A stretch of 40,716 bases of DNA from an archaeon (GTDB lineage Archaea > Asgardarchaeota > Hermodarchaeia > Hermodarchaeales > Hermodarchaeaceae): assembly GCA_016550425.1 (NCBI GenBank), contig JABXGS010000174.1, positions 1 through 40,716 of the forward strand, written 5' to 3'. A program made the position numbers and the translations under genes. Below the pieces are notes generated by a model. That model did not search any database and was not told where the DNA came from. It worked only from the letters and a program-made list of their open reading frames with translations. The stretch's first letter is position 1. Each line of letters begins with the position of its first letter. This document shows, piece after piece, positions 1-9,080 of this stretch.

Positions 1-1887
1 AAGTTGTGCGATCCCCGTTTCATTAGTAATTAGGCGATAGTCCTCTGATGATCCAAGAACCGTGATATTGAGTCGAATTGTCTCATTGGGGTGTCCTGTC
101 CAGTTTGCTAAATTCCCAACAAAAATATTGAGCAGGGGTGAATCTCCTACAGAAGGAGCTTGTTGATTGACTCCTAAGCAGACTCCAACTGGGTTGTTAT
201 CTAAGAGCCAGGCTAACCCTTGTGCGCAGATTTGTTTGCTTATTTGGCTTTCCGGCAAATCTAATCCGAGAAATAGTGTCGGGAGCTCCATTAGTGGGGG
301 TGGTAAATACACCAATGAACACCACGTAGAATTGCCCACGAGGACGAGACTTGCAGAGATGGAGGAAACTGCGTGGACAGTTGAACAGTTCTGAAATAGT
401 TGTGCATTTTCGTTTTCAAGTAGCCAAGGACTTTGAATGATGGGATGAAAGGCTTTGAGTCCTTGGACCTGCAGAGCAAGGATTCCTTGAGTTGTGACGG
501 AAAAGCCATTGGAGAGGTGAAGAAAATAGGCACCAGCGTTTCCGAGTAAGAGCAGAGGAAGCGAAGCCTGGAGTAGTTGAGCGGTGACACTGGCATCGAT
601 GGTAATGAGGGGATCCAATACAAGAGCTTGATAGGTTGATAGAGAGGGATCTAGGTAATCAGTGGTAGTGATGTTAGCCTCCTGCGAGAGGATTGGTAGC
701 CAAGCAGCAGCATTATTGGGGGAGTTCGCAGGGAGGTCAATTGTGAGGGCTAGAATGAGCCCAATGAATAGTTTGGTTGTGTTTACGATGTTAACAAGGC
801 TACAACGTGAGATTCCATCATAGATGGTATGTTTATAGGGGTCTGGGTAGGGACTTGTGGATATCGTTAGAGAGGGAATATTATTTGTGTAATAGGCCCA
901 TTCTGAAATACACCAACCAGCATCACTTTGAATTGCTGCGAAATCGGGCGTACGCGGGCTTTGAGTATCAATCAACTTAACGTTTAAATTTTCTGAAGTC
1001 ATGGTAAGGGGCAGTTGGAGTGGAGCAATTTCATCGTCAAGGTACCGATACAAGGCAAGGGTTGAGGGACTGATGGCTCCTTGATAAGCAATTTCATCAA
1101 TATTGAGAACAAAGGAAGTGGAAGGATTGATTGCTAATGTCTCAAGTCCATGAGAGAGGAGTTGTCGAGAGCCTAACAAGGAGAGTGTGCCATTTCCTTC
1201 TTCGCCCCCGAGGAATGCGATGAGAACATTCCAATTCTGGGAGGATTCAGAACTTCTTGCTAGGATCTGAAGAGCTTCGAGAATTGATGCTATACCTGCT
1301 GCATTGTCATTTGCTCCTGGGGCATTCGTCGTCGACATTCCGAGTAATCCATGGCGTGCGGAATCAAGATGACAGGTGACAATGAGAGTTGGTGCGGAGG
1401 GATTAACTTCCCAGGGAGTGAGATAGAGGTTTCGTGTCCAGTAATTCTGATAAACATACCCAGAACCTGTCCATATTTCCTTGGGGATTAGAAACCAGTC
1501 ACTAGTATAAGGAAGACCCATCGATGTGAGATAGGAAGTAACCAATTCTATTGAAGCATTCCCATCGGTGTTGAAGGGATGACGGCAATCGAAGCTCGAG
1601 AGTGAATTGAGAAGACCCAATAGACGCGTCTCATTCACACGGTTTGCGAAGCTGCGTTGCCAGCAGGCAAGGTCTGAGGTATTTGTCACATAAGCTACGG
1701 ATGGAGGGGACGATCCAGGTGGAGAAACAGCGCTAGAATAAGGAAGGGATGGGGCTGTATTCAGTGACTTTTCAGTGGGGATGGCAAGAACTGCAAACGG
1801 AGATACTTCAATGAGAAGGTTCACTGAGTGGAGACTACCTAGTAGTAAGCTAATGAATACCAGTGTGGGGACTGAGACGCGTCTCAT
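1..1887 (-). CDS. Secreted M28-family zinc peptidase with C-terminal Rossmann-like and Ig-like parts (partial, 3' end outside window)
   Basis: 629 residues are visible and the frame stays open to base 1, so the C-terminus is missing. A signal peptide (MRR, then a hydrophobic run) is followed by an M28 (aminopeptidase/Qc-like) domain with all expected di-zinc ligands: H173 and D175 (CHLDS), D194 (GANDNAAG), E229-E230 (GGEEG), D264 (NIDE) and H353 (KHTIYD). After this come a Rossmann/GATase-like region (about residues 395-575) resembling the N-terminal domain of the giant protein at 2430-7367, and the start of an Ig-like domain (ITNETG) at the edge. The ATG at 1887 is the only ATG after an upstream in-frame stop. 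Many N-x-S/T sequons suggest a glycosylated extracellular enzyme. Peptidase family is confident, substrate unknown. It is probably the last visible gene of the surface-protein run. Confidence 0.88.
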   Translation of the reverse strand, partial: MRRVSVPTLVFISLLLGSLHSVNLLIEVSPFAVLAIPTEKSLNTAPSLPYSSAVSPPGSSPPSVAYVTNTSDLACWQRSFANRVNETRLLGLLNSLSSFDCRHPFNTDGNASIELVTSYLTSMGLPYTSDWFLIPKEIWTGSGYVYQNYWTRNLYLTPWEVNPSAPTLIVTCHLDSARHGLLGMSTTNAPGANDNAAGIASILEALQILARSSESSQNWNVLIAFLGGEEGNGTLSLLGSRQLLSHGLETLAINPSTSFVLNIDEIAYQGAISPSTLALYRYLDDEIAPLQLPLTMTSENLNVKLIDTQSPRTPDFAAIQSDAGWCISEWAYYTNNIPSLTISTSPYPDPYKHTIYDGISRCSLVNIVNTTKLFIGLILALTIDLPANSPNNAAAWLPILSQEANITTTDYLDPSLSTYQALVLDPLITIDASVTAQLLQASLPLLLLGNAGAYFLHLSNGFSVTTQGILALQVQGLKAFHPIIQSPWLLENENAQLFQNCSTVHAVSSISASLVLVGNSTWCSLVYLPPPLMELPTLFLGLDLPESQISKQICAQGLAWLLDNNPVGVCLGVNQQAPSVGDSPLLNIFVGNLANWTGHPNETIRLNITVLGSSEDYRLITNETGIAQL

Positions 1888-2011
1888 GGGTTCTTCGTTG
1901 AGCTGGCGAAATTTGGTTTGTTTATATGCCTTACGGTGTAACCCTTTAGAATTGCGACTAGGTCTGAAGTAAAAAATGAAACGTTATAAATAAGTAGCTC
2001 AACCAGACTTG

Positions 2012-2428
2012 TCAGTTGAGAGGAACAGCACGGATGGTGTCATCCCGTTTTTCGAGAAAGCCTTCTGCTGTGAGAATATCAATTGCTTCCTGTACTTCTT
2101 TGGGTAGTAGTCCGGCTTCGATGGAACGTTGAAAGATTTCATGAATAGGGAGCCACTGAGGATTATCGGATGGAAAGGATCGCAAGATTTGAAGTACTTT
2201 CTTTGCAGGGCAGAGACTAGTATCCAGTGGAATCATACTATGGAGAGCATATTGTTGTTCTCGAACATGTTTTTGGGCTTCCTGAACTGTGGAGACAAGA
2301 GTGCCATCTAACTCATGGAAGGCAAGCTGGAAGTTGCATCGAGGACAAGAATTTTGGTGTGCACTAAAGGGGATGTAGGTATACGCAGAGCAGTTAGGAC
2401 ATTGGATTACTTTGTATTTTCTTACCAT
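2012..2428 (-). CDS. Small zinc-ribbon protein, DUF1922-like
   Basis: About 138 residues. The N-terminal zinc ribbon has two CPxC knuckles (CPNC and CPRC, 15 residues apart), followed by a helical segment (VQEAQKHVREQQ) as in archaeal DUF1922-type proteins. The C-terminal half (about residues 70-138) looks like a small winged-helix-type or helical domain: ILRSFPSDNPQWLPIHEIF, then EAIDILTAEGFLEKRDD with a basic/acidic wing. That part is my reading of the pattern, not a named family. A GTG at 2437 overlaps the stop of the upstream surface-protein gene. I prefer the ATG at 2428, which abuts that stop with GAGAAG upstream. Translational coupling to the giant surface protein suggests a shared transcript. 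Function unknown; nucleic-acid binding or regulation of the cluster is possible. Confidence 0.75.
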   Translation of the reverse strand: MVRKYKVIQCPNCSAYTYIPFSAHQNSCPRCNFQLAFHELDGTLVSTVQEAQKHVREQQYALHSMIPLDTSLCPAKKVLQILRSFPSDNPQWLPIHEIFQRSIEAGLLPKEVQEAIDILTAEGFLEKRDDTIRAVPLN

Positions 2429-2429
2429 G

Positions 2430-5400
2430 TTAATCACTTCTCATATCAGCTTCATTACTTGATGGCGTTTCGGATTCTAATGGGTCAAGGGATTGCAGAG
2501 GAGCTGATTGTGATTGGGTAACCGGATTCTGGTTTGATTGTATCCGGCGTAGGAAGCCGTTTAGCTGCCTCTGAAGACGAATATAAGCAAAGATACCTAT
2601 AATGAATCCAATAATCATCACAGCTAGCGATCCAAGAAGGAGAGAAAAAGCAATGTCACTCATACGGTTGTAGGGATAGCGTACTAGGAAAGGAGTTGTT
2701 GCAGAACAGGATGAAAAGCCTCGACGTCCCTCGAATAGAACTGTGATCGAATATAGACCCGGTTGGGGAGTGGAAAAAAATGATTGGCTGAAACCACTGG
2801 AATTAGTGAGAAGGTCTAGGGTGAAGAGGAGGGCAGCATCTTGAGTGTATACTTGTACTGTAAGATTTGCAGAAAGTCCGTGAGAGCTGTTTATAGTGGT
2901 GTATGATAGTTGAACTATAATCTCGATTGTGGGTTGTAAGAGCAGATCATCTATCTCGAGAGGATTGACTATCAATATGATTGTTGGCACGGTGACACTA
3001 CGAAGCGTAAGAAAAAGCGCTGCAGAATTTTCAAGGTAAATATCCGGGGTTTCCAGATGGCCGAAGAGTACAACGACTAAGTGTTCACCAGCAAGTTCTG
3101 TATATGAAATGGGAAGTAGAGTGGTTCCAGATCCTTGGATAATCAGCACATCTTTTTGCCAAGCTCCATCCAAGTAGATAGATGCGGTTCCGTTGGGAGG
3201 GCCGGAGGCTGAGCTGTTGATGTAAATATCCAAAAGAACGGTTTCACCCAGCCAAAGTGTTGTAGAGTTACTAGATATCGAAATGGTTGTAGTGTCTTGA
3301 ATGAGATATGCTAGCGGTGACGAGGTCCATGGTTCATGCGTTGCTGTGCCTGTAATTTCAATCCATAGTTCTCGAAGACCTGCTGGAGCCGTGGCATACC
3401 AATGGCAAATAGCCTCACCGGTTTCATTAGTGATACTAGAAGTGAGAAGGAGACTGTCTTCGTAAAAATTTATTAACAAGCCAGGAAGGAGGGAGGAATT
3501 AAGACCGTCGAAAACCTTGATATGAATAGCACTGAGATTTCCCACAAAAAGCGTTGAAGATGGAAACAGCGTAATTGTACAACCTAAAGATCGTCGGTGA
3601 ATGTAAATCATTGAGCTATTCTGGCTTGCAGTGTACATGTCCTGTCCAGCAAATGTAAAAATCGCTTGCCATTCCCCTAATAAATCTGGGAGCCACGAGA
3701 AGTAGGCTAGACCGTTTTCATCGGTGGTTGTATTTATTGAGTGAGAGGGACTGGTATCTCCAGGTCGTGTTATATTGAATCTGATTTGATAACCACCAAG
3801 AGGTATTCCACTATCATTCCAAAGCCCAATGGTTAAAGTGGCAGGATCAAAGAGAACTGGTGTGTCAGGGAAGATTTGTTCCATTGTCAGGTGAGTCTCG
3901 AAAACCACAATGGTGATGAGGATAGTTTCAGTGTGATGGCTACAATAGGGGATACTGGCATTGATGCGAAGAATATGATTAGTGGGGGCTAGAGTCTGAG
4001 TGGGGATTGATACAACATATTGGTTCGTTCCCTGTTGAGAAGCGGAGTAGGTGTGAGAAGTTGTTGTAACTGTAACCGAAACAGTTCCATTTCCGAGGGA
4101 ATCAATTGGAGAAGTGGACCCTAAGAGACCGAGTTGGATGGATGCACTAAGTGGTATGCTCCGAGGGATGGTTGAACTTGGAGAGATGTTAGTGGTGAGA
4201 GTGAGTGAACCCCAGCCTGTACAGATATCAAAATATCGTGTATAAGCAGGAATTGTTCCGGGAAAAAAAGCAATGAGAGAGAGATTTTGTGGACCTAAAG
4301 TAGATGGTGAAATGGGGATGGGTGCTTGGAGTTCAAAATATCCTGAGGATAAGAGATTACAGGATTTGAGGAATGTATAACCAAAGATGTGTGTTTGGAC
4401 GGAGGGAATGCCTGGTAATTGTCCCCAACGAGATTCGATCACCGATGCAGAGATGGTGAAATTTTCACCAAGGAGGAGGATTCCTGTGGGATAGGTGATT
4501 CCGTTGAAGCTGAGGATTGGATTAACATCGAGGTGAGGGAGGAGTTGTAATCGATTAACGAGTTGTAGTCCCAAAACGATTAGGAAAGGTATCCACTTTC
4601 CTGATGGGAGTGAAGGATCGATAAGATGTCCTTCAAAGGTAAAAGCGTCAATAAGGTTGCTCTTGATAACAGTCCAGTCAACTGTGTCGAGAGCTGCTGG
4701 TTGAAGACCGGTTTCAAGTAAAAAGAAGAGAATCTCTGTAGCATAATGTGTGGTTATTACTGAGGCATTTTCTTGGAGAAAACTAATGGCATAGTTTGCT
4801 AATTTGTCGCCATCGAGTGCTGAGAGGGAAGGGTCCAGATAGGCATATGCTTGGAGACCTAACCAGGTTTCGGTCAGATAACCTTCCGCCTCTCGCCAGG
4901 GTGCAGGAGGCGGAACCAGATGTATTGAATCATGGAAATATTGGTGAGTCGTATTGCTTTGCAAGCAACTTGCTAAGTATGTTAGAATCGCGGAGGCATT
5001 ATCGAGGTCAGTTGGTTGTCCTCCCAATGCTTGATGCGCCATTAAATTCCAACAGGTGGTATCAAAGCGGAAGGTAGTATCAGTCTCGTGTCCTACGTAG
5101 AGGTGATGAAAGCCAAGCATCCCTGCATAGCCTACCGCAGTGGTTTGACAAGCTTCAATTTCTAAACGAATCTGTGTGCTACGAGTAGTCCAAGGTTCAC
5201 CACTAAGGCCCAGGGAGGTAATCAATTGACTGTAGCTATAATGGTAGAGTGGACCAAAAGTTCCAGCTTCTAAAACGATGCGATCCGGAGACGGCGAGTC
5301 GGAATCAGTTCCAACGATGTCAGGAAGCTGATGAGCCACAAAGGAAGTACGAGTTGGGGACCAACAGCTTTCTAGGTAAGAGAGAAAAGCAGAGAGGTTC

Positions 5401-7367
5401 ATCTGTTCTCTAGCTTCGATTTGCCACAGAGCCAACACAATGTCGGTACTTACCAAAAAATCTCCGAAAATGACTGGTTCAGTAGCGCCACCCCAAGGTG
5501 TGCAACAATCAAGGAGATAGTTGGTGAGATTGGTTTCTGCTGGACCTAGCCCTCCGGTTAAAGCTAGCGCACGAACACTTTGTCCCGTTTCGTCAGGCGA
5601 GTTATGGTAGTCATGTGCTGAATCACCACGTCCCCATCCGCCATTTGGATATTGTTGATCTAAAATATAAGCGCGACTGGAATTTGTATCATAATGGTTG
5701 AGCGCTCCAAGGATATCTAAAAGCTGAATGGCACATGCAGTTCCCAGAACCCGTTCCTCTGTATCCATAGTATATTTTGTGTCAAAGATAGCACTTCCTA
5801 CGGGTTCCTCGCACATTGCAATGAATGCTAAGAGAGCCGATTGGTTGATAGCACTCAGAGCATCTAATGTTTGAAGGGTTAGTAACGCATCGGTTGCGTA
5901 TACGAGACTGGCACTTAACCCTCCGCTAGCGGAACTGTAGAACCCACCAAACTCCGAATTCAAGGGATTAAGTTCCTGGCAATTGATTATAAAATCAACA
6001 ACTGCGGAGGTGTTGATTGAAGGAAGTTGATTTAGAACCGCTAGGCTTTCAATGGCAAAGTGTGTTGCCATTACGCTTGTGTGTATACTTCCTAATTCAG
6101 TGAAAAAACCACCCGAAGTAGTATCTTGGCAAGCGAGCAGATAATCACGGATTCGGGTTTGATTGAACCAAGTCAGAATTCCTAAGGCTTCTGCCATGAG
6201 AACAGCCATTCCCGTGGTAATGCAACGGTCGTGTAGTTGTGGACTAGCTAAATCTTCGAAACAGCCCAAATCTGAATTGTATGTTTGACCGAGCCATGAT
6301 TTCCAACTGGAGAGGTTGACTGGTAATCCATGGGTTTCAACGATTTTGACCACATAGTAAGAGAATCGAAGGGAGGGTTCGAGTGGATAGCCAAACCCGC
6401 CTGCACCTTGGACAGCCCAATAATCGTCATTTGAGACTAATTGCCATTTGGCGAGTGTTGCGCCTAACCGTTGTTGAATCGGTGGTCGGATTAGCCAATG
6501 AAGGAGATTTTCGCAGAATTGCCAGCCATCCGAGTTTAGGTTTTCGGCTCGGTTTATTCCCCAATAGTAGATATGTGAATTGTAGGGGTAGTCGCGAAAC
6601 CAGAGTAGTTGAGACCCTGATCCGGCATAGTTGGTACCTAAGATTGCGGTTTTGGAAGGGAGAGCTGATTGGCGATAGGCATCATAGCTAATGTGCTCTG
6701 AGTAGATGCCAAATCGCCCGCTGATGATTGGGATAAGATGAGGAAGGGTAAATATCTGCAGCGTTTTATCGGGTGACCAAAGGTACCTTTCAACGCTTGG
6801 AATGAAATCTGTGAAGGGGTTAAATCCGTGGAGTTGATCTAAAACTTCGTGGCCATAACCGAGTAGAAGAATGGGTTGTGTACAATTCCCGAGCAGTTGA
6901 GCTTGCGTTAAGGTTACACCAAACGAGTTGTTGCTGGTTCCCACGCTGGGGGTGACTACGATTAAATCAAAGTCAGGAGATTGAGAGAAATTATCAAGAT
7001 GCTGTGTGGTAGTGTCAAATCCAAGATTGTGAAAAAGCGTTTCCCAGGCTTCAACGGGTTCTTGGCTGGATTCATTGACAAAGTTACCGAACAGTAAGAG
7101 CAGATTACCTAAAGAGAATACAGGGAGGAACTCTTTAGGAGCAGGACCCTCGCTGATTATTGAGTTATGGTATTTTTTGATATCGTTCGATGACTGAGAG
7201 TCCAAAGCAGGAAATTCGATTGGGATAGTAGGCGAACTAGGAGAAGCTGTATCCAGAGTAGCTACGATTGGGAGTTGTGTAGGTGTTATGAGCAAACCAG
7301 CCAGTATGGGTGCAAGGAAAAGGCAGTAGGTGATGAATGCGCTGACGTGTTTCAGGTTTTCTGGCAT
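2430..7367 (-). CDS. Giant membrane-anchored surface protein: Rossmann-like domain, prenyltransferase/squalene-oxidase-type toroid repeats, Ig-like domains
   Basis: 1645 residues. A signal-peptide-like hydrophobic stretch lies at about residues 8-30. A Rossmann/GATase- or DUF4350-like domain follows (about 70-300; DFDLIVVTPS, PILLLGYGHEV, YYWGINRAEN). A long alpha/alpha-toroid region (about 310-930) carries prenyltransferase/squalene-oxidase-type repeats such as GGFYSSASGG, NGGWGRGD and TPWGGATEP. Several Ig-like/macroglobulin-like beta domains (about 970-1560; for example TDENGLAYFSW) precede one transmembrane helix (about 1570-1594) and a short tail rich in Q, S and P. The catalytic Asp motifs of true cyclases (DxDD, DCTAE) are not evident, so binding or scaffolding is likelier than terpene cyclisation. 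Dozens of N-x-S/T sequons fit a glycosylated outer-surface location. The small zinc-ribbon gene is coupled downstream and the 277-residue secreted protein lies 51 bases upstream. Confidence 0.85.
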   Translation of the reverse strand: MPENLKHVSAFITYCLFLAPILAGLLITPTQLPIVATLDTASPSSPTIPIEFPALDSQSSNDIKKYHNSIISEGPAPKEFLPVFSLGNLLLLFGNFVNESSQEPVEAWETLFHNLGFDTTTQHLDNFSQSPDFDLIVVTPSVGTSNNSFGVTLTQAQLLGNCTQPILLLGYGHEVLDQLHGFNPFTDFIPSVERYLWSPDKTLQIFTLPHLIPIISGRFGIYSEHISYDAYRQSALPSKTAILGTNYAGSGSQLLWFRDYPYNSHIYYWGINRAENLNSDGWQFCENLLHWLIRPPIQQRLGATLAKWQLVSNDDYWAVQGAGGFGYPLEPSLRFSYYVVKIVETHGLPVNLSSWKSWLGQTYNSDLGCFEDLASPQLHDRCITTGMAVLMAEALGILTWFNQTRIRDYLLACQDTTSGGFFTELGSIHTSVMATHFAIESLAVLNQLPSINTSAVVDFIINCQELNPLNSEFGGFYSSASGGLSASLVYATDALLTLQTLDALSAINQSALLAFIAMCEEPVGSAIFDTKYTMDTEERVLGTACAIQLLDILGALNHYDTNSSRAYILDQQYPNGGWGRGDSAHDYHNSPDETGQSVRALALTGGLGPAETNLTNYLLDCCTPWGGATEPVIFGDFLVSTDIVLALWQIEAREQMNLSAFLSYLESCWSPTRTSFVAHQLPDIVGTDSDSPSPDRIVLEAGTFGPLYHYSYSQLITSLGLSGEPWTTRSTQIRLEIEACQTTAVGYAGMLGFHHLYVGHETDTTFRFDTTCWNLMAHQALGGQPTDLDNASAILTYLASCLQSNTTHQYFHDSIHLVPPPAPWREAEGYLTETWLGLQAYAYLDPSLSALDGDKLANYAISFLQENASVITTHYATEILFFLLETGLQPAALDTVDWTVIKSNLIDAFTFEGHLIDPSLPSGKWIPFLIVLGLQLVNRLQLLPHLDVNPILSFNGITYPTGILLLGENFTISASVIESRWGQLPGIPSVQTHIFGYTFLKSCNLLSSGYFELQAPIPISPSTLGPQNLSLIAFFPGTIPAYTRYFDICTGWGSLTLTTNISPSSTIPRSIPLSASIQLGLLGSTSPIDSLGNGTVSVTVTTTSHTYSASQQGTNQYVVSIPTQTLAPTNHILRINASIPYCSHHTETILITIVVFETHLTMEQIFPDTPVLFDPATLTIGLWNDSGIPLGGYQIRFNITRPGDTSPSHSINTTTDENGLAYFSWLPDLLGEWQAIFTFAGQDMYTASQNSSMIYIHRRSLGCTITLFPSSTLFVGNLSAIHIKVFDGLNSSLLPGLLINFYEDSLLLTSSITNETGEAICHWYATAPAGLRELWIEITGTATHEPWTSSPLAYLIQDTTTISISSNSTTLWLGETVLLDIYINSSASGPPNGTASIYLDGAWQKDVLIIQGSGTTLLPISYTELAGEHLVVVLFGHLETPDIYLENSAALFLTLRSVTVPTIILIVNPLEIDDLLLQPTIEIIVQLSYTTINSSHGLSANLTVQVYTQDAALLFTLDLLTNSSGFSQSFFSTPQPGLYSITVLFEGRRGFSSCSATTPFLVRYPYNRMSDIAFSLLLGSLAVMIIGFIIGIFAYIRLQRQLNGFLRRIQSNQNPVTQSQSAPLQSLDPLESETPSSNEADMRSD

Positions 7368-7418
7368 TCGTGTTGCGTCCCATGAGATGGATGGCGGAGC
7401 GGGGTTTTTGGTTTCTTT

Positions 7419-8252
7419 TTAAGCATTTTGCCGGATTTCCATCATCTTGTCAACCTTACAGGGAGGCGGAACGAAGTGTTGGAGTAGATAATAGACAAAG
7501 ACCGTTGTTAGGCTGGCGCCGATTAGAGCCAAAACCAAGGTGTGATAATTGAACCAATAATGAAATAGAACGGAGATTGTTGGAAGATCTGGCCAAGAGG
7601 ATAGAAGTGAAATTTCAACTTCGTGAATAGGAAGGTTAGCTGACCATAATTGAGAGCGTGCATGAACAAGGACACCGGTGTGGTATTCATAATAGTAGGT
7701 TTCAGATTGAGGTGAATCCGAGCTGTAGGAAAGTTGCCAACAAAGATAATATGCGTCGTTGAGAGGAATCGAGACAAGGTCGGTCACGATAAAGGGGGCA
7801 GTGCGCAGGAGGGTATTGGTAGCTGGAGTGTCACCATCGATACGGATTTGGGCTCCAATTTGGAGGGCAGGGGGAATCCACCAGCCGGTGTAAAGAGAAT
7901 GCCCTGCAAACTGGTAACTGCGATTCCGAGCGTAAGTAATCCATGCTGAATCGTGGGCCCATGTGTTTCCATTATCCCAGCTTAGATTCCATGTAATGTA
8001 TCCGTTATAGGTTCGGAAACTGGAGGTATTCAGAATTAGTTCTTGTGTTCCAAAATAGGAGTTGGTGAGGTTATTGTATCGAGTGGTCACGCTGAGAAAA
8101 TAGCGTCGCATTTGACTTAGCCCTGGTTGTCGTGAGGTCGGTTGAGCGGATAGGAATCCACCAAAGGAGAGATGCGTTATCATGCAAAGAAGGATGAGGA
8201 AGAATAGGCATGATAGGAATCTCTTCTGTTTTCTTCCAATGATTGGATTCAC
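7419..8252 (-). CDS. Secreted, C-terminally membrane-anchored protein of unknown function
   Basis: 277 residues. A basic N-terminus (GRKQKR) is followed by a hydrophobic signal/anchor segment (about 12-32), an extracytoplasmic beta-rich domain, a second membrane helix near the C-terminus (about 235-258) and a short basic tail. The pattern YYYEYHTGVLVHA resembles the 'YDxxTGxLL' hairpin common in archaeal secreted beta-sheet domains, but I cannot name a family. The start is GTG at 8252, overlapping the stop of the upstream HEVCH protease gene by four bases (GTGA), so the two are translationally coupled. Its role is probably linked to the protease upstream and the giant surface protein downstream. 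Confidence 0.75.
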   Translation of the reverse strand: MNPIIGRKQKRFLSCLFFLILLCMITHLSFGGFLSAQPTSRQPGLSQMRRYFLSVTTRYNNLTNSYFGTQELILNTSSFRTYNGYITWNLSWDNGNTWAHDSAWITYARNRSYQFAGHSLYTGWWIPPALQIGAQIRIDGDTPATNTLLRTAPFIVTDLVSIPLNDAYYLCWQLSYSSDSPQSETYYYEYHTGVLVHARSQLWSANLPIHEVEISLLSSWPDLPTISVLFHYWFNYHTLVLALIGASLTTVFVYYLLQHFVPPPCKVDKMMEIRQNA

Positions 8253-9076
8253 TCTTCTGCCCCTTTATTTGTGGTTGAATTGTCAGTAAGGTGGCCAAAA
8301 CCGTCTTTGCGCCCTAATCCAAGATCGGTGAGATAATAGGTAGCTTCTACAGTGAGCAGATCTGACGCGTCCCGGATTTTTCGCCTTGGTTCTTGCTCCT
8401 TGATGACACGAACCTTTCGATGAGGACTAAGGAGCTGCCAGAGAAGCAAGGCGAAAATTGCCCCAACCAAGATAAGACCTATAAAAACGCCGAATGAAAA
8501 CGGAAGACTAGCTGCCGAACAAAACCTCAGGTAACCAATAGCTGCAATAACGGGAATGGTTAGCAGCCCAATTTCGAGGAGGGTCTGGCCAGGGCGTTCT
8601 TGTGCTACAGAGACAATGAGTTGCACATCCGCTCGGCTGGGAGATAACCCAATGAAAAAACAGAATGCCAAGTATAAGGCTAGCCCGTGATGCATCGGGA
8701 GAAGCTGCCAAAAAGCGACAAGGAGATACAAAGCGAAGGCAAGGATGAAGAAGGGAGCAAATGCCACTAAGAAACTGCTTGTAAATGTTCGTATTTTTGT
8801 CGCATCCATGATTACACCCCCAGCCACCCCTTCATGCTTACCTAAGAAGATACGATGTTCGATGATAGGAATGCCAGTGACTCGACAAAAGAGATCATGA
8901 CAGACTTCATGTAAGACAACACCTGGAAAAGCCAAGTATCGGATAATCGTTCCTACTCGTCTGCTAAGCAAGTTAATGAGTTTCATTATGAACAGACTAG
9001 CGATGAGAAAAAGAGGGATGTAAATTATCGCTTCAACAAGCAACCCTAATACAAATAGATCGGAGGTTAGCTGCAT
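8249..9076 (-). CDS. Polytopic membrane zinc metalloprotease-like protein (HEVCH motif)
   Basis: 275 residues. A membrane helix lies at about 10-36, followed by the zinc-protease motif HEVCH at residues 56-60 within a hydrophobic FPGVVLHEVCHDLFCRVTG context, as in site-2-protease-like/M50-type and related integral membrane peptidases. Three or four further hydrophobic helices lie at about 100-135, 165-185 and 190-215, with a soluble basic and acidic tail. An SPSRADVQ segment after the third helix could supply a third zinc ligand; this is inference. The start is ATG at 9076 with an ideal GAGGTGA that overlaps the stop of the preceding gene. It overlaps the next gene by four bases. The likely job is intramembrane or juxtamembrane proteolysis connected with the surface proteins encoded downstream. 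Confidence 0.75.
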   Translation of the reverse strand: MQLTSDLFVLGLLVEAIIYIPLFLIASLFIMKLINLLSRRVGTIIRYLAFPGVVLHEVCHDLFCRVTGIPIIEHRIFLGKHEGVAGGVIMDATKIRTFTSSFLVAFAPFFILAFALYLLVAFWQLLPMHHGLALYLAFCFFIGLSPSRADVQLIVSVAQERPGQTLLEIGLLTIPVIAAIGYLRFCSAASLPFSFGVFIGLILVGAIFALLLWQLLSPHRKVRVIKEQEPRRKIRDASDLLTVEATYYLTDLGLGRKDGFGHLTDNSTTNKGAEE

Positions 9077-9080
9077 TGAT

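Noticed and set aside
291..623. Open frame of 110 codons on the minus strand
   Set aside because: It lies wholly within the M28 peptidase gene in another frame, and the peptidase frame carries the complete zinc-ligand set.
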